A DNA stretch of 64,000 bases from Durusdinium trenchii (Eukaryota > Sar > Dinophyceae > Suessiales > Symbiodiniaceae). The first letter of the stretch is position 1; each line of letters opens with the position of its first letter. A program made the position numbers and the translations under genes. The DNA is taken from the NCBI GenBank assembly GCA_963970005.1, contig CAXAMN010026384.1, forward strand, positions 181,761 to 245,760, given 5' to 3'. The notes under the pieces were generated by a model. The model was not told the DNA's origin. It worked only from the letters and a program-made list of their open reading frames with translations, and did not search any database. Of the stretch, positions 24,301-36,300 are shown in pieces.

Positions 24301-27300
24301 AGGATTGGAATTGGAGGATACTCGCTGTTGTGAGATGAAGTAGCTGCATGTGGAGCAGGATGGGGGCTCAAGAATGGTGCACGATGAGTTGGTTTTGATT
24401 TCGTAAAACATCACAGATCACCACACTACTCACTCACGCCTTCAAGATTTGTATCATTCCGTGTCCTACCTGCTTTTCTTTCCATTGTGTGCACTGTTCT
24501 AACAGAAACGGGTGAATGGAAGGATCGTGAGTCCTTCACAGCTTCTTCTTCCCCAGACCAGGTCTTTGGATGTCTTGGGTCTTTGTCAGTCCTGCGCAGA
24601 GAGGTTTCTGAATCACGTGTGTGTGTATGTATGTATGTATGTATGTATGTATGTATGTATGTATGTATGTATGTATGTATGTATGTATGTATGTATGTAT
24701 GTATGTATGTATGTATGTATGTATGTATGTATGTATGTATGTATGTATGTATGTATGTATGTATTTTTTCTACTAAAGGTTATTGCGTCGTTCGCCTTTG
24801 GCGGGCTGCTAGGGCTTTGCCTCAGGGCTGCTTGCGCTCAGAAATACGTGACTTCGATCGTGTCCTCCTTCTGTGCAGGAACGGACTCTGGATCCGAGCT
24901 TGGCTGGTTGCCCTCTTCCGAAAAACCCGCCGGTGATGGGCTTCTCTTTGTTGGCCCTGTGTCATGAAGACCAGTGAGGTCGTTGCGGTCCGTTACATCT
25001 GCCCACGGGCTGGGTGTCATGGCCAAGGCAGGTGGGGCTGTGGCATTTGCCTGTGTCCTGGCATCGAGGTCAGTGTTGAAATGCAACCTCCTCGGGGTGG
25101 GACCGGTAGCACTGGTCTCATCAAGGTTCCTGGTGTGAGTGACACCCAGTCTGGGTCGCTTGGCTTGCTCAACCTCATGGTCCTCAGGTGGGGTGCTAGA
25201 CCCTGGTGCATGGGATGAGCGTGAGGCTGCTTGTGATGCTTGTTCTGTTTGCCTGCGGAAAAGTTCAGTGAGTGGAGTGGAAGACTGACTTCCTGAACTT
25301 TTGCAGGGCTTTTTGACAGCCGCAGTGTGAATGAGCCTTTGCTGGCCATCAAGATGGAGAGTGATGCCACACTGTGTGCAAGTGACTCGGTTGCCCTTTT
25401 GCCACAAGACATGACTGGTGTGGCCTGCATGCTGTTGTTGATATGGTTAGTCCAAGCATCTTCCATGAATGAAATCCTGGAAGAGTTGTTCATTGCTCCG
25501 TTTGTGTATATTCGTGCCACATCGGCTGCATTTTAAGTAGCCTGTTGTCTCTTCCAGCTCATGTTGCCCAGGAGGTGGTCGATGGTCCTCCTGTTGCTGC
25601 AGGATTTGCTTGATGACCTGGGTCCTGGTCAGTTTCTTGGGCATTGGCTGGTGCGGCTTTTCTGGAGGTGGCAAGTGCTCCTCTGCAGTGAGTTGCTGGC
25701 ACTCTTCATTGAGGCGCTCCTCCAGGACTTGCACAGTCAGAGCCTGGTGCACCCGAATTCCACAGACTCTGCGGTGTGGTTCCCATCGATGATGGGGTGC
25801 CTGCCAAGGTTTGCAGCATCTGGCAATGAGCTGCTTCTTGTGCTGTTTTGTGTGTTTGCCCTGATGCCGGTCCGGCCGTTGGTGGATGTAGTGCTCTTTG
25901 TCCTTGTAGATTTTCTCCAGGCGGTTGATGGCATGGGTATAGATGAGGTGATGATCATCATCGAGGACCTTTTGCCACTCAGTACTCTTTGGGTCCTGGT
26001 ACTGCTTTGCTCGTTCCCATGCCGTCAGTGCAGCATCCCGCTGCCTGCGCCGGAGTTGTGGTTCACTTCCAGGGTCTGCAGGAGATCTGGAGTTGCGGGC
26101 AACATAAAGAACCGTGATTCTTTTGAAGTCCTGCTCTTCCACATATTCCAACTGGTCCTGAAATGGGCCTCGATGCCGTTCCTGGGTCCAGGCTTCCCAC
26201 ACCGTGACCATCTGGACTATGACTCGAACCGCAGTTGTGGTATGTTTGGCCAATGCCACCAGTCCTTCCATCAGTGCTCTGGCCTTGGTGTGTGGTGCCG
26301 CTGGTGCACCTGTGATGGCCCCCAGCCGTTGAAGCTGCCCCAAGGTCATGTGATGCGCACAGAGGCCGAAGATCCAAAGTTGATCCCGCTGGTCATAGCT
26401 TGATGGGGTTGCATCCAATGTGAAAGCCCACCGATGCTGATGCGGTGCCAGCGGCTGCAGGTTTTGCCATGCCCCATGTCCCTGGTACGGCTGTGGGATG
26501 TGCTTGTGATCTTGTGGTTCGAGTGGTATCCAGCCTGCCGTCCAGAGAGGAGTCTCATCATCACTAAGGATTCTTTCGGCCCACTCCGGTGGCATGGGTT
26601 CATGCTGTTGAGTTTGATGCCACTTGCACAGCCACAGGATATGCTTGGTGGTTGCTGGGACATTGCAAATTGGACACTGTTTGGGCTTTCCATCCGCCCT
26701 GTAGTGAAGGGCTGCCTGGGTCCAGGTCCTCAAGTGTGGTTTGAGTGCGCCTGGAATTCTTTTGAGCACCTGCCTGTATGTGTGCCAGTCCAATCCTGCA
26801 ACCAAGTGCTGGTGATGTGCTTTGGCCGCCAGCCTTGCAGTTCTTTGGGCCTTGGCTTCACGAAGCAAAAGGCGTTCCAGCTTCCACCAAGGATCCTGCA
26901 AGGAAAGCTCTTCTTCGAGCATGTAGGGGCCACTGGGCCTATGCCATCGGTGTAGATCATGCACCTGCCATTGCCACTCTTTCATGTAGGCTATTGCTGC
27001 CGCCATCGGACCTTTGACCACATACCAAGGGTGCTGTTTCTGCTCAAGCTGCTGTGCCAGCTCCGTCCATGCCTGTTCAAGGTGCTGGATTTGCTCCGGT
27101 GGCCAGCTGTGGTACAGTGTGTGGAGCGCTTTGATGTGATGCAAAATGACCTGATCCCCCGGATCCATGTATTTGTGGCTGTGGATGTCATAGGCGCTAT
27201 CCAGCATTCCTCCAGCATGGTGCCCTAGATGGGTTGCTAAGCCTTGACGTAAAGCAATTCGATACCGAGGCGCTAGGCCTTGAGCTTCAACGCCCCAGAG

Positions 27301-30300
27301 TGCGACCGGCTGAATGCCGCCTTTGTGGAGCCTGAGCCGTATCTTCAGGGCAGGGATTTTTAAAGTCTTCAATCGGAGTTTCCGTTGTTTGGCTTTCTGG
27401 AAACGTTGTCTCATCACCGGAATCCTCCTCCTGCGAGCTGCTTGGTGATCAATGCCTAAGTCTCTCATCACCGTCGAGATTGGTGGCTCATGGTCTTGCA
27501 GCATGCTCTTCAGGGCCTGCTCTGTTTCTCGATCGGTGGCGACGAAAGCAGTCTTCTTGGGGTTGACCTTTAGTCCCAAAGTCGTCAACCTGTGGTGGAG
27601 ATCTCTGTAAGCTTCAACTGCTTGTTGGGCCACCTGTGTGGCTGTTTTGCCAGTGAGATCGAAACCAACATCATCCACCCAACTAGAGAGGTTGGCCTGG
27701 GGCTGCTGTGCTTTCCATGGGATGAGGGCGGGTGCAAGCACTGCTTTTGCCAACAGGGGTGCCTGGGGGCATCCTGCCGGTACTCCACTGTCGACATGGA
27801 AGAACGGCGTCATCTCTTGCTCCGCCAGAATGGCTTTGGGTCCACTGTAGACCTGCATAGCTAGTTCCAACAGCAGGGGTGGGTATTCCAGCTTCAGTGC
27901 TTCCTCTTGCAATTTGGCCAATTGGATTGTGTCATAGAAAGTGGACATATCCATGAGCACGGTGATGCCATGGTGCTTCCTGGCCTTGGTTACTTCTTGG
28001 CGTAGAAGTCGTTGTAGTGCCACATGAAGGACATTGGCTCCAGGTCTTGCCTTGTCATGCTGCATGGTGTCTGGGAGTTGTTGCTGCCACCTGTCCAGCA
28101 TGGGTTTTCGGAGGCGGCACCAAACCCTCCACAGGGTGGAGGTGAGCGTGATGGGGCGCTCCAACTTCTGGTTTTTGGGTAGCATCACTACCAGGTGCAT
28201 CTGGAGCTGGGTTGGAAGCTCAGCCGTGCTTTCCATGGTTTGAAAGAGACGAAGTAGTGGCGTGAGGGCCAGTGGTGGGATGCTTTTGAGCATTTGTGTG
28301 GACACAGCATCTGGACCGCTGGCTCGATCTGGTAAAGCCTTCAGAACTCGATGAAGCATCCCTTGTGTCAAAGGCTCAATGGTCGAAGCCTGCTGTTGTG
28401 CTTCCTGTTGTAGACTGGGCCTTGGGGTGGGTTGATTGTCCTGGCGAATTGCCCAGAGTCCTCCCCAGTCTGCCAGTCGTTGATCCATTCGCTGTGGCAT
28501 TGGTGTGAGCCGGTAGGGCTTTTCCCACGCTAACTCACTGCTTTTCAGGCTTCTGAAAAGGCCTTTGAGGCCCTTCTGATATCCTTCTTGCAACCATTGC
28601 TTGTACTGCAATGATGTCTCTTCATTGGCTTGCTGCTGTGCTTCCTGGAGCTGGTGTGCTATGGTCTGGAGCAGTAACTCAGCAGCATGAGGATCCCGAT
28701 ACCTATACCAATGGTGACTGGCATCGAGGAATTGCCCCCAGGTTGGAGCCCCAACCCAGTGCCGGTGAGCATGGCGGATGCGGTGCATGTAGCCCTGTAC
28801 GGGTCCATGGCTGGTGGTCTCGGATTGTTGTAGTGCCAAAAGTAGGACAGCCCTGAGTTGTTCCCAGTAAGCTGGTCGCCCTTTGCGCCAGGTATGTGGC
28901 TTGGTCTGGGGAACAAGCGGCTTGGTGACCACCTGCAACTGGTATCCGCGCCCTTGTGCTGCCCAAGGATTTTCTTGGAGGAGATATTGCTCGGTCTTGG
29001 AAAGCCAGTCTGCCCATTGTTGTGCTGGTTTGTTTGGCGGATTGCCATAAAGCTCAACCACATGTGCCTGTGATTGGTAGGTGGTCCAAGGACGGAAGTC
29101 AATATCTGGCACTTTTGGCAAAGGCGGAAAGTAGGGCATCTGTCTGTATTCTCTGGTTGCAGCTTCGATGTCAAACTTTAACTTGAGGAGCGCATGTGGC
29201 CTCCAAGGCACAGACCATTCGGTGAGGAGAGATGTCGTGCCTGCCAGGGTGTTGTGGAGGATGGCATAGTCAATAGTGTTCCCAGACGCCAGACAGCACA
29301 CCCTTTTGTGTGCATTGGGGACTGGCAGAATGTATGTATGTATGTATGTATGGTAATGTAATGTAATGTAATGTAATGTTATGTTATGTAATGTTATGTA
29401 ATGTTATGTAATGTTATGTAATGTTATGTAATGTAATGTAATGTAATGTAATGGTATGTATGTATGTATGTATGTATTTTTCCTGAAGTTGTTGTGCGAG
29501 GGCCTTTTGGCCGGTTCTTGGCTTGCTCAGTCGCTTCAGTAGTGGTGTTCCATGGAGTAGAGTGCCAGCCAACATCTGCCGTGGACTCTTAGCCTTGGAC
29601 TCTTAGAAGAAGTCGACTTCAAAGGCCAGAGTGTCCTCCGCATCAGTGTCGGTGGACTGCTGCATGGCCTGGAGGCTGCCTGCTTCTAGGCTGGGTGTCA
29701 TGGCCTGCGCAGGGCTTTGCTCATCCTCCCTCTGTGTCAAGGGCGTGGAGAAATGGAGCCTCTTTGGTCGGAGTGAAGCAACCTGGAGCGGTGATGCTGC
29801 AGGTGCTGGCGGCTCTGTGTCACTGGTGCCTCCTGTCAAAGGAGGTGTCGGTTTGAAGAAGGATTGGATCGAGGGTGATCCCTTGAGTCCAGCTCTTTGG
29901 CATTCCTTCTGGAAATTGGAGGTGCTGATGATGCGTTTCCTGCTATCAATGTGCAATTGCAGGCCACAAAGGGCGCAACTGATCTTATTGCCCTTCTGCC
30001 AGAGCTGGTGGCTTGGATGCCCGGTGTGCTGGCCAGTGAAGGGACAGTCAAGGCATGGACTGGTGATGTATTCATTGAAAGCTTGCTCATTTGTGCGCTT
30101 GTGGATGTTGGTTCCACATTTGATGCATTTCAAGTATCCTGTGGTTTCTTCAAAGCTGTGGCGGTCTCGTGTCGGTGCCTGGGCCTCTTGTTGTTGCAGG
30201 AGTTGGCGGATGACCTGACTCCTGGTGAGTCTTTTGTCGAGTTTGGCGGCTTCTGGGCTCGGACTGGGACAGGCCTGGTCAGCTTGAAGTTGAAGGGCCA

Positions 30301-33300
30301 GGCGTTCTTCCAGCAGTTGTGCTGTCAAGCCTTGGTGCATCCTGGTCCCACAAGTGATGCAGGCAAAGCCACTTCTCTGTGGAGCCCATCTGTGGTATGG
30401 CTCTTGCCATGGCTTGTGGCACTGCTGGATGAGGTCTTTCTTTTTCTGTTTGGTGTGCTTTCCCGGGTGTCTCTCTGCTTTGTTGTGCAGATAGTGTTGT
30501 TTGTCCTCGAAGATCTTCTCCAGCCGCTGCACTGCATGCTTGTATATGGCTTGGTGGTCACGATCAAGCGTGCCCTGCCATGCTGTTTGCCTGCGGTCAT
30601 GAAGTGCATCAGCCCGCTCCCAGGCTGTCAGTGCGATGGCCCTGCCCTCTTCCGACGGAGACTTGCGGGTCTGGGAGTCGGAGGTGCCCTACACCTATAC
30701 TTTGGAGAACTTGGTGCTTTGTTACGTGAACTCGAAACGTCTACGCCATCGCCTACATTCATGAGTTCTCCCGTGAGGGTACCCCATTTCCATACCGTCC
30801 CTGGCCACTATCGCTCCACGTCTTCGTGACGATGCCATTGGGCAACTCCGTCTGCCCTTGACCGCCTACCAGACCTTTCGTGAGATTCACCGATTCTTGT
30901 AGGCTCAACTTTCACCCAACTTGACTCTCGTCCGGAGCTTCATAGAAAAAAACGCCTCCCCTCGGGGAGGCGTGTATTGTAAAGCGCTAATGTGCTCGTG
31001 AGCCAGTTCTTGAACTTAACGCTCAGTCATTTGAGCTATGAGTCTAAGTGTGACCAGCTGCATGTTCCCACTTGGGTATGGAGTGTGACCCCTGGTTGGG
31101 GCGCCGAACTCACCACTGACACTTGCTGATCGATTCAATGCATGCCGTGAGCCATTTCCTGAGCTCTTGCGCTTTCTCGGGGACAGCTGAACAGATACTG
31201 CCGAGTACACGGCGATTGCTAACTGACTGATTTTTCGCTATGCGCTCTTGGGTATTTCACTGCATGCCTCGATCCCCGTTCGTTGCTAGGGTTTTCGTCT
31301 AGAGGGCGCCCGAATCGGCTTTACGACCGAATGTCGATTACACCCCTCCCCTCTTTTTCTCTCCTGCGTTTTCTTTTGTTTGTTTTGTTGGGTTTTTACT
31401 CAGGCTTGTTTGGTCGCTTTTGAGGCTCGTTTACCGGACCCTTTACACCCACCGAGCAACTGCAAACCAGCGCTCATACGATGCAGAGTTAAAGAAAACC
31501 TTCAGAGCTTAAGTAATGCCAAAGCTGTCTACTGCGTCGTTTCCTCTTTACAGTGCTAATTGCATTTGTCAGCTACCTTCTGGAACTTAAGTAAGGCCAA
31601 TGCTGTCCACTGCGTTGTTTCATCAAGTGCTAATATATTCGTCCGTGTACAACCTAGGTAAAGCCCAAACTGTCCACTGCGTTGTTACATCTTTAGAGCT
31701 ACCGCAATGAATTTTGGCGCGCCGCTATGCAGCTGTTTGCGTGCACCCACCTCTGTTTCTAAGAGTTTTCGCCTGCAGGGGGTCCAGGCAGTTGTGAGTT
31801 GTCCCTGGACCAACGAAGACGGACTCACAACTGGTGAAGCGAGAAGGGACGCCTTCTTGTGTACCTGCATTAATTTTTAAACATGCAGTATCGTGAAGCG
31901 CTACTATGTTCGTGAGCCAGTTCCTGAACTTAACGCTCATTCATTTGGGCTATGAGTCTAAGTGTGTGTGTGTGTGTGTCCACCCCTGGACAAAGGGTTT
32001 CGTCCCACTTTTCCACTNNNNNNNNNNAGAGGACGCTCTTTCGACGTACCTGCAACCTGAACTTTTGGCCACGCGGTCTAACTTGCTTTGTTTGATTCCA
32101 TGGTTCTTCATGCTACCACCCCCAAACCTCTTCCCCACTGCCGACTTGCAGCAGACTTGAGGCCGCGCGGAGTGTCCGATCGTTTTCGAGTGCAGCTGCC
32201 AACACTGTTCAACAATACAGTTTTTGCGGACTTATGCACCTTTCCGTTCCCTCGCCTTCCTTCCCAACGTGGTAACTGAGTTCACTGAATACAAGTGTCA
32301 GAGTGTGTGTTTGTGTCGGTGTGTGCTGGGAGCATCGAGTTTTGCACAACCTCTCCTGTGAGAACATGTCTGAACTTACTTGCCTGCTGTGAGATCTGTG
32401 CCAGTGCAGGAGTCCACAATTCAACTGACTTGTGTTCATGTGGATGCTGAAGCCAACTTGTTGGAAGCTCTTGAAGCTGCAACTGCTGCGCACGGGGCTG
32501 AATGTTGGTTTGAAGAAGATGAGAAGTTCATAGACGCCAAAAAGAGTTCCAGATTTGTGCACGTAAATCCGCTGAACATATAGTGTGTTCAATCGCATAA
32601 TGCCATGCTTCAGGCTTGATGCTAAACTCGAAGAGGAGCGGTTATTGCATCGAAAGACACATATGTGGTGTGACTTTTCCGATTGCAGGAACTATCTTAC
32701 CAAAAGGCCGGCGAGGCACCGGTTGGCCTGTGTTAGGGTTTGGCAGCCATGAAATTAAACAATTTTTTTCAGTTGTTTGAATTTAGCGCGTGAACATTGA
32801 ACATTTTTGCCAACTCAGATGCCCGGGACCTGCATCCCTCTCTCTCTCTCTCTCTAAATGTAGAATACATTCTGATAGCATGAATGCCTCACAGCCACAA
32901 CAAACTAGTTTAGACCAGAGAAGGTGAACATGTTGTAGTTCAACAGAATTTCGCAGGCCTGGACGCTTTCGTGTAGCCGGTTAAGCAGAAGCACTTTGTC
33001 GGTTCGGGCTCCGATCCGCTTGAACATGCCATTCCGGGGAGCTTTGCCATGACCTCAGCGAAGACTTCCAGCTTGAAAAGTGTCCAGTGTCATGCCTTCA
33101 TATTCAGTCCACTGTTACTCCAATCGTTTTGTTTTTGTTTGAAGGCCAAGCATTGTAGGATCTAAGAAACAAGTGTACTACTTAATAATATGGAAAGAGC
33201 AAGCTGTGAGGATTTTAAGGGAAATCGATCATGGGGTAGCAACGTGCATTTTGCACTGCAAAACATAGCAGTGCGTCGATTGCGTGGAGCAATTTAAAAA

Positions 33301-36300
33301 TAGGACCTACTTGTAAGGCGAGCCGTTTGTTTCTTGTTGACCAGTCAATCCTTCAAACCCAGTGCACTGCTCATTGCACTTTTGCCATTGCTCCGCGCTT
33401 CATGGTCTTGAACACCTGCACTGCACTGGAGGACTGGCTTGAAACCCGTCCCACAGACACGACAACCTGTCGTGTTGGGATCTGTGCAGCTGCGAATCCG
33501 AGCAGTTGGCCGGGGCGGTGTTTCGATGTTCATGTTTGTTAACCGATCATTGACCGATCATGCACATAATTTTCCACTTCTCTCCGCACCAGGTCTCAAC
33601 TTCAGAGATGTACTGAATGCGCGTCCGGCTCATCGTTAAAGCCTTGCACCTTCCGGGCTCTAAGCGATCTTTTTCAATTTGCCCTTCGATGTGTTTTCAC
33701 AAAGAGTGCAGACGCAGGTCCAAAAAAGTCAGCTGTCACAGAGAATTTGAGGATGTCAAAGTAAGTTGCCTAAAGACACGCACGAAATGCCAGGTAATGG
33801 GACTGTATCCAGGCGACCCAGGGCCTCCTGGTGCGGACTGCGCTGGCACTGTTCTTGATGTGGGAGAGCGCGTGGACCACCTCAGGACTCAAAAGTGAGG
33901 CTGAGACCTAAACCAAAAGTGTTGCCAAAGCGTTCTTGTTCGCAGTTGAAGACATTGCTTCCTTTTTTGGTGTGTGCAGTTTTGCCTTCTGGTCACAAAC
34001 GAACATGCCTTCACAAGATCCTTTGTGAAGCATCCACACAGGATCGCAGAGGATGTTTTTGGAGAAGCACCTGGATGCCTAAGCACCTATTGTGTAGCTC
34101 CTTCGCTGAGCCCTTAATCATGATGTTGCTTCCGAGATGGAGACAAGATGCTTAAGCCTTTGTTGTTTTTGTGAAATAATATTCACCTGTTTGAAGACTT
34201 TTGTTGCACTTTGGGTTGGATAAAGCCTGATTTCAGAGGTCTCTCCTAACGCAGAAGCCTCCGAGTTGGTCCTTCGAAGAGGCTGGTCTTTCAGCGATCT
34301 TTTTTGCAGCACGTGACAGGGTCTTGTTCTGAGAAAGACTCTAAAAGAAATGCATTGTCACGAGGTTCTTCGACAGGAGGTGACTGTAACAAGCTTGAAG
34401 AACTGTAGCTCTGCATATCTCACGTCCGGTAGTTTCATATTTGGCATTTTCCAAAAGCACACACACAACACACTCACACACACACATATAATCACATATA
34501 TATATATTATTTGTTTTTTGAAGATTCAAGCTTCGCATCTGAGAAAAACTAGTGGCAAGACTTCAACATACCAATCAAAGAGTAGGTTTGGCGGGAAGGG
34601 ACATATGAAGATATGTTTTCACGTTATTTTTGCTGCATAGATGAAGCCTCGTGAGGCCTGCACCATGCCGGTGATCTTTGTCACAGTCGAAGAGGCCCTT
34701 GGTGACCTTGCCCGACTCAAGTGCGGGGAGCGAGCCGCACTCCCAGCAGTTCAAGCGCCACACTGTTCTTGATTTGAGGATGTGGAATAGTTTTGGAAAA
34801 GGGTGTTGGAAATATATAGATCGAAAAATGAATCTGCTTGCCCCTTTTAGAAACCCCAACACATTTGTTCTATTTTTCGTTAACCGGCCTTTGTGTATTT
34901 CTTGAAATAAATATGCTTTCCTCTCTTAGTGTTTCTTGTTCTTGTTTGTGTACAGGTAGCGATAACCCAGATGTTTTGGGAATCATGGGTTTGGCTGTTT
35001 CCGCATGTTTCCGCATGTGCTTGGAGGTCTCTACGGGACGGGGGTGTTGAAGAATCAAAACACTGAACCTTGTTCTGGGCGTGGAGGTGGTGTGCGAGAA
35101 AGGTCTTTCATTACATGTTGAGACATGCCCTTCCAAAGCTCTGACCAAAAACTTGGAAGACTTGTTCGGGATGAAGCAAGGCGCAAGGGCCAGTCAACTC
35201 TCCAAGAAGATCCACATCCCTACCATGAATATTTGCTTGTGGTGAACATCATCACGCGTACGCCACCAACTTGAATCCAAGACAATCCTTCAGAGCCCGC
35301 GGAAAGTTTCTTGACCTCCTATCCTTTTGTGGCGTTTCAACTCATTTGCTCAGGGGACTGTATTCATAATATTTCACAGGAGTGCCCAGAATATATCAAC
35401 TCCTACAAGTTGCTTGGAGCAATCATTCTGGCATGAATACGCAATGTTCTCAATCAATTCCAATGACGTGATGATCTAGGAGTTTTGCACGCAGCTCCGC
35501 GCAGATACTTGCTCTTTAACTTGCTTGTTTTTGCTAATGGGCTTAAAACCGCGCGTGTAGTGAAACTGATTTTTCATACAGTCCTTTCGGGGGGGCAAGA
35601 ACACACACGCAAACACACGCATTGGAATATGGAAGATGGGGACACTGGGGGGTTAGGGGGGAGGGGGGGTTGGGTGGGGGGCTAGTGATGTTCATGTTGT
35701 GTGCATTTTTATTAGGAAGCCACACACGCACACGCAGGCTGGAATTCTTGTTCTAGTTACAAAGGGGCCCAAAGGGAAATGAGTGGTGATCATCTTCTCG
35801 CAGGTGCGTGCAATCTGCGTCCAGATTCCATATCACAGCAAACTTGAAGTGTCTTCGTTGAGCGGTGACTTCAAGAATGCCCACCGCTCCCCTGCTATCA
35901 ACAGTAGTAAAAAAGTCAGGCATTACATTCCAAAAGGATCCCTGTGACTTCAAGGGGCACACACACAGACAGGTCGGTACACACAGGTGGTCGGGGTTTG
36001 TCAGTTCTTTCTTTAGACGTGGTGGTTGCTGACTGCTTGCTTACTCCGAAGTTTTTCCGTTCGGGGGATTGTCAGATGCTTGAGGTCAGGAGAGCTGTTC
36101 ATCCACACCGGTGCCATTGATGGTATGTGGCGTTTGTGTAAGGGGTCGGTCCCCACTAGCTTGCGTTCACGTGAAGGTGACGGTATAAACCCAAACATCA
36201 TGAAGTTCACTCGACAGTGGCAATGGCGCTGGCACCAGAATAAAGGCAATCTTCTGACGAAGCTGGGTCAGAAGTTGTCCCACAGACTGTGATGATGATG

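Larger units (their letters stand above)
24626..29329 (-). mobile_element. Non-LTR retrotransposon LINE B, copy 1 (5'-truncated)
   Basis: A minus-strand LINE starting inside the end of its endonuclease at about 29325 and running through the RT, a CCHC knuckle, an RNase H-like domain and Cys-pair zinc motifs to a stop at 24838, then the (TATG)n tail. Its 5' end abuts the (TATG)n part of the LINE B2 tail, so it was inserted there or the two recombined there. The reading frame is nearly intact, with one clear stop at 25447. Confidence 0.85.
29330..30690 (-). mobile_element. LINE B, copy 2 (strongly 5'-truncated)
   Basis: Only the last 1.1 kb of coding sequence remains, from ALTAWERAD (about 30630) to the stop at 29603, plus the 3' UTR and tail. 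It is homologous to the end of copy 1 ([11 protein letters not shown] versus [29 protein letters not shown] versus [18 protein letters not shown]). Same orientation as copy 1, in tandem. Confidence 0.85.
30690..32409 (+). other. Intronic region with short dispersed repeats and an assembly gap
   Basis: No gene was recognised. It holds the hairpin at 30953-30972, two copies of an 80 bp repeat (30974 and 31889), three degenerate repeats of a motif CTGTCYACTGCGTYGTT (31520-31690), a (GT)n run at 31963-31980 and a run of N. Confidence 0.6.

Noticed and set aside
23989..24349. Thr/Pro/Asn-rich minus-strand frame
   Set aside because: Low-complexity GT-rich DNA; no domain, no relation to neighbours.
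24487..24967. Open frames with repeated MYVC/YVCM
   Set aside because: Translation of (TATG)n.
25561..26403. 280-residue plus-strand open frame
   Set aside because: Antisense shadow of the LINE B1 protein; hydrophobic composition comes from the opposite strand's codon use.
29897..30829. 310-residue plus-strand open frame
   Set aside because: Antisense of LINE B2.
30953..30972. Hairpin that looks like a bacterial terminator
   Set aside because: Not followed by a T-run, recurs as part of a dispersed repeat, and the context is eukaryotic.
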